This document shows positions 8,736-17,373 of a stretch of 42,838 nucleotides of DNA, one piece after another. The DNA is from Halobacteriales archaeon QS_4_69_31. GTDB lineage: Archaea; Halobacteriota; Halobacteria; Halobacteriales; Haloarculaceae. The stretch covers positions 1 through 42,838 of the forward strand of contig PXRP01000060.1 in NCBI GenBank assembly GCA_003021655.1, given 5' to 3'. A program made the position numbers and the translations under genes. Under the pieces are notes generated by a model. That model searched no databases and was not told the origin of the DNA. It was given only the letters and a program-made list of their open reading frames with translations. The first letter of the stretch is position 1, and each line of letters starts with the position of its first letter.

Positions 8736-9653
8736 TCAGCTCTCGTCGGTCCGGTCGGACGCGTCGAGCAGGTCCGGGAGGTCGTTGACGGAGTCGAGGA
8801 CGGCGTCGGCGCCCGCCCGTTCGAAGGTCCGCCGGCCCTCCTCGCCGGCGAGTCCGCCGGTCAGGACGCCGACACCGTGGTAGGTCCGGGCGTCGGCGTC
8901 GGCGGCGTTCGCGGCCGTCCGGACGTCGTCGAGCGTGTCGCCGACGAAGACGACGCTGTCGGCATCGAACCGATCGGCCAGCGCTACCAGCGCGCCGGGG
9001 TCGGGCTTGCCCGCGTCCCAGTCGCCCATGGTGAACCGGTGGGCCTCGGCCACCGCCAGCCCCACGCGGTCGAGCGCGATGTCGGCCTCGGCGGCCGGCC
9101 GCCCGGTGAGCACGCCCACGGGGTAGGTTTCGGTCAGCCACTCGCGGACATCGCCGGCCAGCAGGACCGGTTCGTCGTGGATGTAGCCGGGGGGGCCGGC
9201 GTCGTCCCCGCGGTGGCGTTCGACCCCGGGGTCGGGCTCGGCGCCCTCCAGGTCGCGAAAGCGGTCGGGACCGAGATACAGTTGCTGGAAGACGGTCCGG
9301 AGCCGGTCGGGGTCCCAGTCGGCCATGACGCGCTCGCGCTCGGCCGGCCCGAGGGCGTCGAGGACGACCGTTTCGGCCGCCGAGAGGCCACCCCCTGTCG
9401 CGGCAACGCGGTCGGTAAACGTCGCGAGGTCGACATCGAACCCCTCCCGGCGTGCGAGCACGTACAGCGCCGCGGCGGCGGTCAGGTCCCAGTCGTTGTT
9501 GAACCCGCCGGCGTTCTTGAACTCCTGGACGTCCGCCCGCCCGATACTCTCGCCGTGGACGTAGGCGACGGACTCGACGATCGCCCGGCGGTAGGAGTCG
9601 GCCACGTCGACCAGCACGCCGTCGACGTCGAGGACGACTGCGTCGGCTCTCAT
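8736..9653 (-). CDS. HAD-superfamily hydrolase, subfamily IA
   Basis: A 305-residue phosphatase-like protein. HAD motif I is LDVDGVLVD (Asp9 nucleophile, Asp11 acid/base), motif II GVLTGRP, motif III AGKPDPG with the lysine, and motif [11 protein letters not shown] large insert between motifs I and II forms the cap. I recognise it as the haloarchaeal TIGR01548-like group, whose substrate is unknown to me. It heads a leftward group; the F420:NADP oxidoreductase gene begins 98 bp after its stop. Confidence 0.88.
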   Translation of the reverse strand: MRADAVVLDVDGVLVDVADSYRRAIVESVAYVHGESIGRADVQEFKNAGGFNNDWDLTAAAALYVLARREGFDVDLATFTDRVAATGGGLSAAETVVLDALGPAERERVMADWDPDRLRTVFQQLYLGPDRFRDLEGAEPDPGVERHRGDDAGPPGYIHDEPVLLAGDVREWLTETYPVGVLTGRPAAEADIALDRVGLAVAEAHRFTMGDWDAGKPDPGALVALADRFDADSVVFVGDTLDDVRTAANAADADARTYHGVGVLTGGLAGEEGRRTFERAGADAVLDSVNDLPDLLDASDRTDES

Positions 9654-9770
9654 CGGGTCGAGTCACACCCTCCACGGAAAAGTCCGTTGCGACTCGGGGC
9701 GCCCGTGTGTGGTGGTTTGACACACGTCCCGTCGGGGAATTTATGAGTCGGGCTCACGTACGCGTGGTGT

Positions 9771-10292
9771 ATGCACGTCGACATCGTGCCGGTGGGTGAC
9801 GTCCCCGCGGAGGTCAAGCGCGAGGCCTCCGCCAGCCTGCGGGCCGTCTACGAGTCCGACGTGACGATGCACGACACCCAGTCGATACCCTCCGGCGCGT
9901 ACGACCGCGGCCGCGACCAGTACAGCGCGGAAGCGTTCATCAAACTCGCGACCCGCGTCGGGTCCGGCGACAAGAACATCGCCATCACCTCCGAGGACCT
10001 GTTCTACCACCGCCGTAACTACGTCTTCGGACTCGCCTACCTCGACGGGAAGGGGTCGGTCATCTCGACACACCGCCTGAACACCTCCTCGGACGGCGGC
10101 GTCTCGCGGCGCTCCAGCGAGGACGTCTTCGCCGACCGCGTCCGCAAGGAGGTCATCCACGAGATCGGCCACACCCTCGGCCTCGAACACTGCGACAACA
10201 AACGCTGTGTCATGAGTTTCTCGCCGACCGTCCGCGAGGTCGACATCAAAGACGAGGCCCTCTGTGGCTCCTGCCAGCGCGAGGTCATGTGA
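9771..10292 (+). CDS. amzA: Archaemetzincin (M54 metalloprotease)
   Basis: A 173-residue zinc protease. The extended metzincin motif HEIGHTLGLEHC supplies His130, Glu131, His134 and His140 and is followed at once by Cys141, then CVMSFS (Cys146) and CGSC (Cys165, Cys168). These four cysteines form the structural zinc site that defines archaemetzincins. The length is normal for archaea. A TATA-like AATTTATGAG lies at about 9738-9747, so the transcript is probably leaderless or nearly so. Transcribed alone; substrate unknown. Confidence 0.96.
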   Translation: MHVDIVPVGDVPAEVKREASASLRAVYESDVTMHDTQSIPSGAYDRGRDQYSAEAFIKLATRVGSGDKNIAITSEDLFYHRRNYVFGLAYLDGKGSVISTHRLNTSSDGGVSRRSSEDVFADRVRKEVIHEIGHTLGLEHCDNKRCVMSFSPTVREVDIKDEALCGSCQREVM

Positions 10293-10435
10293 CCCGCCCG
10301 CCCCCGACCACAGCCCGAAACCCGTATTTCGCGTCTCTGAGGGCCTGAATGGCGCGATATTCCGTCCACGACCGCTCGATACCGACGTAGTTAGGTATCA
10401 CGGCTATTCCCGTCCCGCCGGTAGGTCAGGATGCA

Positions 10436-10630
10436 ATGAGCGAGAGTCAAAAGCGAGACCGGACGCGCGAACTCGGGGAGCTGTTCGTCGACGTCACCGG
10501 CGACGACACGGTGACCGAACAGCAGGAGGAGGGCGCGTCGAAAGAGCCGGTCGACGGCGACGAGACGTTCGAAGGCATCGACGACGGCCTGGAGGGAGCG
10601 GTCGACGCGGACCTCGACGCACAGGCCTGA
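10436..10630 (+). CDS. Small acidic haloarchaeal protein
   Basis: A 64-residue, highly acidic protein (MSESQKRDRTRELGELFVD at the start, then a Glu/Asp-rich tail). No catalytic or metal motif, membrane segment or signal is seen. The N-terminal basic helix followed by VTGDDTVTEQQEE looks like a short conserved haloarchaeal family, but I cannot name it. The start fits an AT-richer stretch around 10385-10405. Codon use is normal for the window, so it is probably real. Confidence 0.65.
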   Translation: MSESQKRDRTRELGELFVDVTGDDTVTEQQEEGASKEPVDGDETFEGIDDGLEGAVDADLDAQA

Positions 10631-10827
10631 GCGGCCGGTCTCGGCCCCCACCGCGGCCCCGCCTTATCCTTGCAGTGTTCTCCGCCTTCTCCGCCCTCGC
10701 AGTGGCCGTCCCGACCTCCACCCGCGGGGTAACCCACCCAGTTTCCGTCCGCACAGCGACGGCTCCGGCCAGCGCAGACGACTTCTCGTCTCGAACAGTT
10801 TTGAGGGGGGCGGGCGTACGGGCTGAC

Positions 10828-11445
10828 ATGTCCGAGGAGTCCAAGGACGCTGACGAGGAGGGAATTGAGTACGAACACGAACGGCTGGCCTCGCGCGACG
10901 ACGCCGCGGCGGTCCTGCGGCGGGTCGCCGACGGCGTCGCCGACGGCTCGGTCGCGTTCGACGACGGGCGACTCGTCGCGGCCGTCCCCGAACGGGTCGA
11001 ACTCGAAGTCGAGTACGAACAGGGGGACGACGAGGCCGAGATCGAACTCGAACTGGAGTGGCCGGTCGTCGACGGCGAGGCGGTCCCGGCCGACGAAGCA
11101 ACCGAGGACGAAGACGACGATGACGAGGAAGCTGAAGAGGACGAGGACGAAGCCGACGAGACGGCGGAAGCCGGGGACGGAGACGGCGACCACCACACGG
11201 CGAGCGAGGCGGCGGCCGAGCGGCCGGTCGCGGAGGTCGTCGGCGCGGGCGACGTCGGGAGCAGGGCGCGGTTCGAACTCTACCGCGACCGGGCAGACGA
11301 GTGGCGCTGGCGACTCGTCCACCACAACGGCAACATCATCGCCGACAGCGGCGAGGGCTACAGCCGCAAGGCCGGCGCGCGCAACGGCCTGGAGAGCGTG
11401 ATGGCCAACGCCCCCGGCGCGGTCGTCGAGGTCCAGGACGACTGA
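10828..11445 (+). CDS. Amphi-Trp domain protein with C-terminal DUF1508 (YegP-like) domain
   Basis: A 205-residue protein starting at ATG 10828, about 25 bp after the TATA-like TTTTGAG, hence leaderless. Residues 12-80 form an amphi-Trp domain (DDAAAVLRRVADGVADG, then alternating ELEVEY/ELELEWP strands). A run of Asp/Glu about 40 residues long follows, and 148-205 is a DUF1508 domain (FELYRDRADEWRWRL, GNIIADSGEGY, ARNGLESV) of the type found in the halophilic protein HVO_2922 and E. coli YegP. Function of either domain is unknown. In-frame sequence upstream lacks similarity and was excluded. Confidence 0.85.
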   Translation: MSEESKDADEEGIEYEHERLASRDDAAAVLRRVADGVADGSVAFDDGRLVAAVPERVELEVEYEQGDDEAEIELELEWPVVDGEAVPADEATEDEDDDDEEAEEDEDEADETAEAGDGDGDHHTASEAAAERPVAEVVGAGDVGSRARFELYRDRADEWRWRLVHHNGNIIADSGEGYSRKAGARNGLESVMANAPGAVVEVQDD

Positions 11446-11487
11446 GACCGCCGACAGATTTGAGACGGTCCGGTACCACGTCCCAGT

Positions 11488-11691
11488 ATGGTCTCGAACG
11501 TTGGCGGTCGTGACCGACTCGTTCGCGCACTGCTCGCCGTCGTGTTCACAGTCGTCGCGGTCCGGGCGCTGCTGGCCGGGCACCGCAAGCGGGGGCTGCT
11601 CGCCACCGTCGGCGCGCTCGGGTTCGGCTTCAACGCGGTGACCTGCTTCTGTGGGCTGAACGCCGCGCTGGGGATCGACACGACCGAGTAG
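11488..11691 (+). CDS. DUF2892 (YgaP-like) membrane protein
   Basis: A 67-residue protein with two hydrophobic segments. GGRDRLVRALLAVVF matches the N-terminal D/NR-x-R motif of DUF2892, and the second segment ends in NAVTCFCGLNAALGID, which corresponds to the family's T-x-x-CP-x-y-x-x-x-GI pattern. Such proteins are small integral membrane proteins of unknown role. It is followed after 2 bp by a zinc-ribbon-like gene, so the two are probably co-transcribed. Confidence 0.8.
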   Translation: MVSNVGGRDRLVRALLAVVFTVVAVRALLAGHRKRGLLATVGALGFGFNAVTCFCGLNAALGIDTTE

Positions 11692-11693
11692 CG

Positions 11694-11888
11694 ATGCCGG
11701 GCTACACCGTCGAGACGCCCGCGGGGCCGGAACGGGGGATCCGCGTGGCCTGCCAGGCCCACGACACCGCCGAGGAGTTCCCCGCGGGTCGGGGGTCGGT
11801 CGCCTTCTACTGCCCGGACTGCGGATACGAACTCGAGGTCACCCTCCACGACACTCACGAGTGGCGCGACCTCGGCGAGCGGTGCTGA
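11694..11888 (+). CDS. Small putative zinc-binding protein
   Basis: A 64-residue protein beginning 2 bp after the DUF2892 gene. Cys20 and His23 (ACQAH) together with Cys40 and Cys43 (YCPDC) could form a zinc knuckle; a further Cys is the last residue. The fold looks like a short beta-rich zinc ribbon. I do not recognise a named family. Translation is probably coupled to the preceding gene. Confidence 0.65.
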   Translation: MPGYTVETPAGPERGIRVACQAHDTAEEFPAGRGSVAFYCPDCGYELEVTLHDTHEWRDLGERC

Positions 11889-12044
11889 GTCGGCTGCCCG
11901 CGACGGAGAGCCGGCCTCCGAACCGTCAACACTCATTACCCAGGCTGGTGAAGACGGCGGTATGGCGTCTACACTCCTCGCCGCGGGTTCGTGCGGACCG
12001 GCAATCTATAAACGCGCCCGGGTCCTCACCCGGAGGTACGAGTC

Positions 12045-12983
12045 ATGAGCGACCGACCCGAGATGTTCCAGGGCGTCGAGGAACTCTGGATGGATGGCGA
12101 GTTCGTCGACTTCGACGACGCACAGATCCACGTCCTCACCCACGGACTCCACTACGGCTCGGGTATCTTCGAGGGCGTGCGCTGTTACGACACCGTCGAC
12201 GGCCCGGCCATCTTCCGGTGGGAGGAACACCTCGAACGGTTCTACGAGTCGGGCAAACCCTACGACCTCGACATCCCCTTCGAGCCCGAGGAACTCACCG
12301 ATGCGACGGTCGAACTCATCCGCCGCGAGGAACTGGAGTCGTGTTACATCCGCCCGGTCGCCTTCTACGGATACAACTCCCTGGGCGTGAGCCCCAAGCA
12401 GTGCCCGACGCGGATCGCCATCGGCGTCTGGCCCTGGGGCGCGTACCTCGGGGAGGACGCGCTCGAAAACGGCGTCGACGTGATGGTCTCCTCGTGGCGC
12501 AAACACGCCTCCAGCCAGATCCCCACCAACGCCAAGACCACCGGCCTGTACGTCAACTCCATGCTCGCCACGGAGGAGGCCAAGGGCAACGGCTACACCG
12601 AGGCCATCGTCCTCAACAAGGAGGGCAACGTCGCCGAGGGCCCCGGCGAGAACCTCTTTCTGGTGCGCGACGGCGAGATATACACGCCCGGCCTCGCCGA
12701 GTCGATCCTCGACGGCATCACCCGCCGGACCGTTATCGACCTCGCCCGCGACCTGGGCTATACGGTCCACGACGAGGCGACGGTCTCGCGTGGCGAACTC
12801 TACACCGCCGACGAGCTGTTTTTCACCGGGACGGCCGCCGAGGTCACGCCCATCCGGAGCGTCGACGATAACGAGATCGGCCCCGGCACCAAGGGCCCGG
12901 TCACCGACGAGGTCCAGTCGGAGTTCTTCGACCTCGTCGAGGGGAAACTCGACGGCTACGACGACTGGTTCACGTACGTCTGA
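12045..12983 (+). CDS. ilvE: Branched-chain amino acid aminotransferase
   Basis: A 312-residue fold-type IV PLP enzyme that transfers the amino group between glutamate and the 2-oxo acids of Leu, Ile and Val. The PLP lysine is Lys164 in TNAKTTGLYVNS. Other family marks are LTHGLHYGSGIFEGVR (31-46), RPVAFYGY, KEGNVAEGPGENLF with the cofactor-pyridine Glu, and FFTGTAAEVTPI near the C-terminus. ATG 12045 lies downstream of TCTATAAACG (12004-12013), a good TATA box at leaderless spacing. Transcribed alone. Confidence 0.96.
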   Translation: MSDRPEMFQGVEELWMDGEFVDFDDAQIHVLTHGLHYGSGIFEGVRCYDTVDGPAIFRWEEHLERFYESGKPYDLDIPFEPEELTDATVELIRREELESCYIRPVAFYGYNSLGVSPKQCPTRIAIGVWPWGAYLGEDALENGVDVMVSSWRKHASSQIPTNAKTTGLYVNSMLATEEAKGNGYTEAIVLNKEGNVAEGPGENLFLVRDGEIYTPGLAESILDGITRRTVIDLARDLGYTVHDEATVSRGELYTADELFFTGTAAEVTPIRSVDDNEIGPGTKGPVTDEVQSEFFDLVEGKLDGYDDWFTYV

Positions 12984-13011
12984 GACGGGCGCCCTCGCGT
13001 TCCGTTCGCTT

Positions 13012-14016
13012 TCAGGCCAGCGCCGGCCGGACCTCGTCGCCGAGTCGCTCGATACACGCCGCCATCGCGTCGGTCCCGGCCCCGGGGTAGTACGTCCGGA
13101 GGATGACGTGGACGTCGTCGCCGAGCGCCGCCCGGTAGTCCGCGAGGCGGTCGACGACCTGCCCGGGCGTGCCGAAGACCGCCCGGTCTCTGAGGTCGGC
13201 TTTCCGCTCGGCGGAGAGTTCGGCGACGGATTCGCCGGTGAAGATCTCCTGGTAGCGCCGCTGGAGGTAGAAGTAGCCGTCGCGCATCCGCTCCCAGGCC
13301 GTCTCACGGGAGTCGGCGACGAAGCCGTGCTGGAGGACGTAGACGTCGAACTCGCCGGCGGCGTCGGCCGCCTCGCGGACGCGTTCGATGTCCGCGACGC
13401 GCTTGCGGACGTCCTCGACTGACAGCGAGGAGGGCGCACACCAGGCGTCCCCGAGGCGCGCCGCGCGCCTGACGGCCGGCCTGGCCGCGCCCCCGAGCAT
13501 GACCGGCACCTCGCCCGCCGGCGTCGGGCGGACATCCGCCGACGGGTCGACGTCGTGAAAGTCGGGGTCGTACGCCAGCGGCCCCTCGGACCACGCCGCC
13601 CGCACGGTCCGGACGGCGTCGACGAGCCGGTCGGCCCGCTCCTCGACCGGGACGCCCAGCGTCTCGAACTCCCGGGGGTTCGAGCCGATGGCCAGCCCGA
13701 GCGTCGCGCGGCCGCCGGCCAGCTGGTCGACCGTCGCCACGTCCTCGGCCAGGCGGACGGCGTCGTACAGCGGCGCCAGGGCGATACAGGGCCCAAGCTC
13801 CACGTCGTCGGTGACCGCCGCCAGCGCGCCCAGCGCCGGCGCCACGCCCGAGAGGTAGTCGTCGGGCTGGAAGTGGTGTTCCGAGACCCAGACGCTGTCG
13901 AGGCCGGCCTCGTCGACGACCCGGCCGAGTTCGAGCATCTCGTCGTAGACCGCCGACAGCGACCGCGCGTCGTCGGGGCGGTGCTGGCACGTGAACAGGC
14001 CCGTGCCCAGTTTCAT
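13012..14016 (-). CDS. LLM-class (luciferase-like) flavin/F420-dependent oxidoreductase
   Basis: A 334-residue TIM-barrel protein of the luciferase-like family. Visible marks are WVSEHHF (about 43-49), the LGPCIALAP strand, [41 protein letters not shown], and [13 protein letters not shown]. The EHHF and GG-x-G features occur in both FMN- and F420-dependent members. Because an F420:NADP oxidoreductase is encoded in the same window, F420 is a plausible cofactor, but this is inference. Substrate unknown. The gene converges with ilvE. Confidence 0.88.
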   Translation of the reverse strand: MKLGTGLFTCQHRPDDARSLSAVYDEMLELGRVVDEAGLDSVWVSEHHFQPDDYLSGVAPALGALAAVTDDVELGPCIALAPLYDAVRLAEDVATVDQLAGGRATLGLAIGSNPREFETLGVPVEERADRLVDAVRTVRAAWSEGPLAYDPDFHDVDPSADVRPTPAGEVPVMLGGAARPAVRRAARLGDAWCAPSSLSVEDVRKRVADIERVREAADAAGEFDVYVLQHGFVADSRETAWERMRDGYFYLQRRYQEIFTGESVAELSAERKADLRDRAVFGTPGQVVDRLADYRAALGDDVHVILRTYYPGAGTDAMAACIERLGDEVRPALA

Positions 14017-14137
14017 GCCCCAAGGTGGAGCGGACGGCGCTTAAGCGTTTGTCGCGGTCGGGTAGACACCGGTCACCCACGCGTCGAGATGCTTCGTCGA
14101 AACGGCACGGGAGGGGCGGCCGGAGTTTTCGTACTGT

Positions 14138-14268
14138 CTCGGGACCCGCTCGATACGAGTGCTCGAAAACCACTCGATACGAGCGCTCGGGACCCGCTCG
14201 ATACGAGCGCTCGGGACCCGCTCGATACGAGCGCTCGGGACCCGCTCGATACGAGCGCTCGGGTGACC
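14138..14268. repeat. Tandem array, about 5.5 copies of a 24-bp palindrome-rich unit
   Basis: Units start at 14149, 14173, 14197, 14221 and 14245; a partial copy lies at 14138-14148. The middle three are identical and the outer two diverge. Each unit holds three small dyads: CTCG-ATA-CGAG, GAGCGCTC (perfect) and CGGG-A-CCCG. It fills much of the 296-bp gap between the divergently oriented upstream end of the LLM gene and the end of the M24 gene. The array is not part of a credible gene, although one frame stays open through it because 24 is a multiple of three. Confidence 0.95.
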
Positions 14269-14312
14269 CCTCGACAGCCACCGAGCGGTGGCATCACTTG
14301 TGTCCGACAGTA

Positions 14313-15578
14313 TCAGTAGTCGATCCGGGTGATCTCCTCGACGGGCCACTGGCTGAGTGCCTCGACGCCGTTCGAGCGGACGACGACCATCTCCTCGACG
14401 CGGACGCCCTGGCGGTCGGCGGGGCGCATCGTCTCGACGGCCATCGTCATGCCCTCCTCGATCTCGACCGGGTGGTCCGGCGAGATCCCCCGCCAGACCA
14501 GCGGCGGCTCGTACAGTTGCAGGCCGAGGCCGTGGGCCCAGTGGTTGGTCGTCATCTGCCAGAAGCGGTCGGCGTCGTACCAGTCCATCTGTTCGCCCTC
14601 GGCGTCAGGGAACCCCTCGCAGACCTCGGCGGTCGTCGCGCCGGGCTCGATCCGTTCGAGCACGTCGTAGAGGTCGTCGCGGGCCCGCTCGTAGGCGTCC
14701 CGCTGGGCGTCGGTGGGCTCGCCGACGCTGAACGTCCGGTAGTAACACGACCGGTAGCCCAGGAACCCGACGTTGTAGAAGTCGGCGTAGACGAGGTCGC
14801 CGGGCCGGACCAGCCGGTCGGTGGTGTTGGCCTGGTGTTTCGGCCAGGTGTTGGGCCCCGAGGTCAGGTACCCGCCCTGGACCATCGCGCCGTGGCGCCA
14901 GCACTCCCTGACGGCGTCGCCCCAGACCTCCGACTCGCGCCGGCCGGGTTTCGTCCCCTCGACGATGGCCTGAAAGCCCGCCTCGCAGACCGCCGCAACC
15001 TGGCGCAGACACTCGACCTCGTCGCGGGTCTTGGTCTTGCGCGCGTCGAGCATGCACTCGCTGGCCGTCCCGGTATCGATGTCGACGCCGCGGTCCTCGA
15101 ACGCCGAGACGAGGGGCTCGCTGGCCACGTCGACCCCCAGCGGCCCGTCGACGCCGTACTCGTCGAGGGCGTCCTCGACGGTCCCGGCCATCCTGTCGAC
15201 GAGCCACTCGCGCGCCGAGGCGCGGCCGGCGGCCCGCGGGACGTTGCCCAGCCCGGGACAGGCGTAGCGGATATCGTCGAGCCAGGGGCAGTTGAACCGC
15301 TGGTTGGCGGCGTGGTCGGCGGTGTCCCAGTGGACGACGTCGCCGTCCTCGGTCAGGAGAGTGTAGTGGTCGGCGCCGCTGCCGCCGGTCATCGCCAGCC
15401 CCGTCACGTACCGGACGTTCGGGTCGTCGACGAGCAACATCGCCCCGAGCGGGGAGTCCCGCAGGCGGTCGAGCGCGCGCGCCGTGCGCTCGCGGCGGAG
15501 CCGCCCGGTGTCGATTCGCTCCTCCCAGTCGACGGCCATCGTCCCCCGCGTCCCCTCCATGAAGTCTCGCTCGTACAT
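14313..15578 (-). CDS. M24-family protein (Xaa-Pro aminopeptidase/creatinase/DddP-like) with altered metal site
   Basis: A 421-residue protein with a creatinase N-terminal domain (to about 165) and a pita-bread C-terminal domain. The metal positions read Asp266 (VYADFYN), Cys278 where SDxTR normally gives the second Asp (YRSCYYRTF), His349 (WAHGLGL), Glu382 (AVETMRP) and Glu395/396 (RVEEMVV). The usual second histidine (HExP) is Tyr in LYEPP. A related deviation is known for DMSP lyase DddP and creatinases, so this need not be a peptidase. The start ATG 15578 could be replaced by internal Met codons near 15560 and 15539. Confidence 0.8.
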   Translation of the reverse strand: MYERDFMEGTRGTMAVDWEERIDTGRLRRERTARALDRLRDSPLGAMLLVDDPNVRYVTGLAMTGGSGADHYTLLTEDGDVVHWDTADHAANQRFNCPWLDDIRYACPGLGNVPRAAGRASAREWLVDRMAGTVEDALDEYGVDGPLGVDVASEPLVSAFEDRGVDIDTGTASECMLDARKTKTRDEVECLRQVAAVCEAGFQAIVEGTKPGRRESEVWGDAVRECWRHGAMVQGGYLTSGPNTWPKHQANTTDRLVRPGDLVYADFYNVGFLGYRSCYYRTFSVGEPTDAQRDAYERARDDLYDVLERIEPGATTAEVCEGFPDAEGEQMDWYDADRFWQMTTNHWAHGLGLQLYEPPLVWRGISPDHPVEIEEGMTMAVETMRPADRQGVRVEEMVVVRSNGVEALSQWPVEEITRIDY

Positions 15579-15857
15579 CCGTCCGTCACAGTAGGCCGGG
15601 CGGCGTATTCAATCTCCGGGCGAGTGTCGAACGCCAGCGGTTCGAGGGCGGTTCGCTCCCGGGCTGTCGCCGCCACGGATTGGAGGGGTCGGCGTAGCCG
15701 CCCTGCCTCTCGCCGAGTTCGCGAGGGCGACGCTCTCGTACAGCCTGTCAGAGACCTTCGATTTCCGCGGACAGCAGGCGACGGACCCGACAGGGCTTGC
15801 CGTCGCCGGCGCGGACGCCTCGGTACGCATTTGAGGGGCGAGCGAGAAGCGCGGAGT

Positions 15858-17198
15858 ATGAACCACGACCGGTCTCGGGACCTGTACGACCGCGCGCTGT
15901 CGGTCATGCCGGGCGGCGTCAACTCCGCGGTGCGGGCCGCGGTCGAACCGTATCCGTTCTTCGTCGAGCGGGGCGACGGCGGCCACGTCGTCGACGCCGA
16001 CGGCAACCGCTACGTCGACTGGGTGATGGGGCTCGGGCCGCTGCTGTACGGCCACGACCTCCCCCAGCCCGTCGAGAGCGCGGTCCAGTCCCGCGTCAGC
16101 GAGGGGCCGATGTTCGGCGCCCCCACCGAGGTCGAGGTCGAACACGCGGAGTTCGTCGCCCGCCACGTCCCCTCGGTCGAGATGCTCCGTTGCGTCAACT
16201 CCGGTACCGAGGCGACCGTCTCGGCCTGCCGGCTGGCGCGGGCGGCGACCGGCCGCGACAAGGTCGTCGTCATGCAGGGGGGGTACCACGGCGCCCAGGA
16301 GACGACGCTCGTCGAGGGCGAGTTCGACCACGTCGAACCCTCCAGCCCGGGGATCCCCGCGTCGTTCGCCGAGCACACGCTGGCGGTCCCGTTCAACGAC
16401 GAGGCGGCGGCCCACGCCGTCTTCGAGGACCACGGCGACGACATCGCGGCCGTCCTCGTGGAACCGGTCCTCGCCAACGTCGGGATCGTCCACCCCGTCG
16501 ACGGCTACCACGAGACCCTCCGGGACCTGTGTGACGACCACGGCTCCCTGCTGGTCTTCGACGAGGTGATCACCGGCTTCAGGGTCGGCGGGCTGGGGTG
16601 TGCCCAGAGCGAGTTCGGCGTGGAGCCGGACCTGACGACGTTCGGGAAACTCATCGGCGGCGGCTTCCCGGTCGGCGCCATCGGCGGGCCCGCCCGCCTG
16701 ATGGAGGGGTTCACGCCCGCGGGCGACGTGTTCCAGGCCGGGACCTTCTCGGGCCACCCCGTCACGATGGCCGCCGGGCTGGAGTCGCTACGCTACGCCG
16801 CCGAACATGACGTCCACGACCACATTCACGACCTCGGCGGGACGCTCCGGGAAGGGCTCGCCGACATCGTCGCCGACCAGGCCCCCGAGTACACCGTCGC
16901 CGGCACCGACGGCATGTTCAAGGTCCTCTTCTCGCGTGACGCGCCGGACTCGTTCGACGGCCACTGCGAGGGGGGGTGTCACCAGCGGAGTTCCTGCCCG
17001 CGGTTCGACCACTGCCCGAAGACCGGCGGCGACGTCAAGGCCGGCCAGACCGACCGCTGGCGGCGCGTCTTCTGGGAGAAGACGAAAGAGCGGGGCGTGT
17101 TCCTCTCGCAAAACCAGTTCGAGGCACAGTTCGTCACCTACGCCCACACCGCCGAGGACGTCGAGGAAACCCTCGAAGCCTACAAGGAAGCGCTCTGA
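15858..17198 (+). CDS. hemL: Glutamate-1-semialdehyde 2,1-aminomutase
   Basis: A 446-residue PLP enzyme that converts glutamate-1-semialdehyde to 5-aminolevulinate for tetrapyrrole synthesis, needed here for haem and the sirohaem of nitrite reductase. ATG 15858 gives the normal N-terminus ([18 protein letters not shown]). The PLP lysine is Lys264 ([14 protein letters not shown]) and the ring-binding Asp is Asp235 (FDEVITGFR); NSGTEAT at 114-120 binds the phosphate. Residues 366-400 contain a Cys-rich insert with Cys370, Cys374, Cys380 and Cys386 that bacterial HemL lacks. Transcribed alone, divergent from the M24 gene. Confidence 0.96.
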   Translation: MNHDRSRDLYDRALSVMPGGVNSAVRAAVEPYPFFVERGDGGHVVDADGNRYVDWVMGLGPLLYGHDLPQPVESAVQSRVSEGPMFGAPTEVEVEHAEFVARHVPSVEMLRCVNSGTEATVSACRLARAATGRDKVVVMQGGYHGAQETTLVEGEFDHVEPSSPGIPASFAEHTLAVPFNDEAAAHAVFEDHGDDIAAVLVEPVLANVGIVHPVDGYHETLRDLCDDHGSLLVFDEVITGFRVGGLGCAQSEFGVEPDLTTFGKLIGGGFPVGAIGGPARLMEGFTPAGDVFQAGTFSGHPVTMAAGLESLRYAAEHDVHDHIHDLGGTLREGLADIVADQAPEYTVAGTDGMFKVLFSRDAPDSFDGHCEGGCHQRSSCPRFDHCPKTGGDVKAGQTDRWRRVFWEKTKERGVFLSQNQFEAQFVTYAHTAEDVEETLEAYKEAL

Positions 17199-17332
17199 GC
17201 GGCGACAGCGAGTGGCGCCGGCGAGCAGTGCCGACGAGCAGTGCCAACTACGATAGCCGCCGACGGTCGACGACACAGCGCCGCTGAAAACCGACGACGA
17301 CAGCCGACGACATAGCCGCCGGTCGGCCGGTG

Positions 17333-17373
17333 TCAGTCGGAGTCGACGTCAGGTATCAGTAGGAGTCGACGTC
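17333..17373. repeat. Direct repeat overlapping the 3' end of the AstE/AspA-like gene
   Basis: An 18-base string (TCAGTxGGAGTCGACGTC) occurs at 17333-17350 and 17356-17373 with one mismatch, a period of 23 bp. The right copy encodes the last residues and stop of the minus-strand gene; the left copy lies just beyond the stop. It looks like a small tandem duplication of the gene's end. Confidence 0.75.

Noticed and set aside
14138-14268. CRISPR-like array
   Set aside because: The 24-bp units are directly adjacent with no unique spacers, and no cas genes are present.
14025-15857. Open frame upstream of and continuous with hemL, over 600 codons
   Set aside because: It is the antisense of the M24 gene and of the 24-bp repeats. 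HemL similarity begins at 15858.
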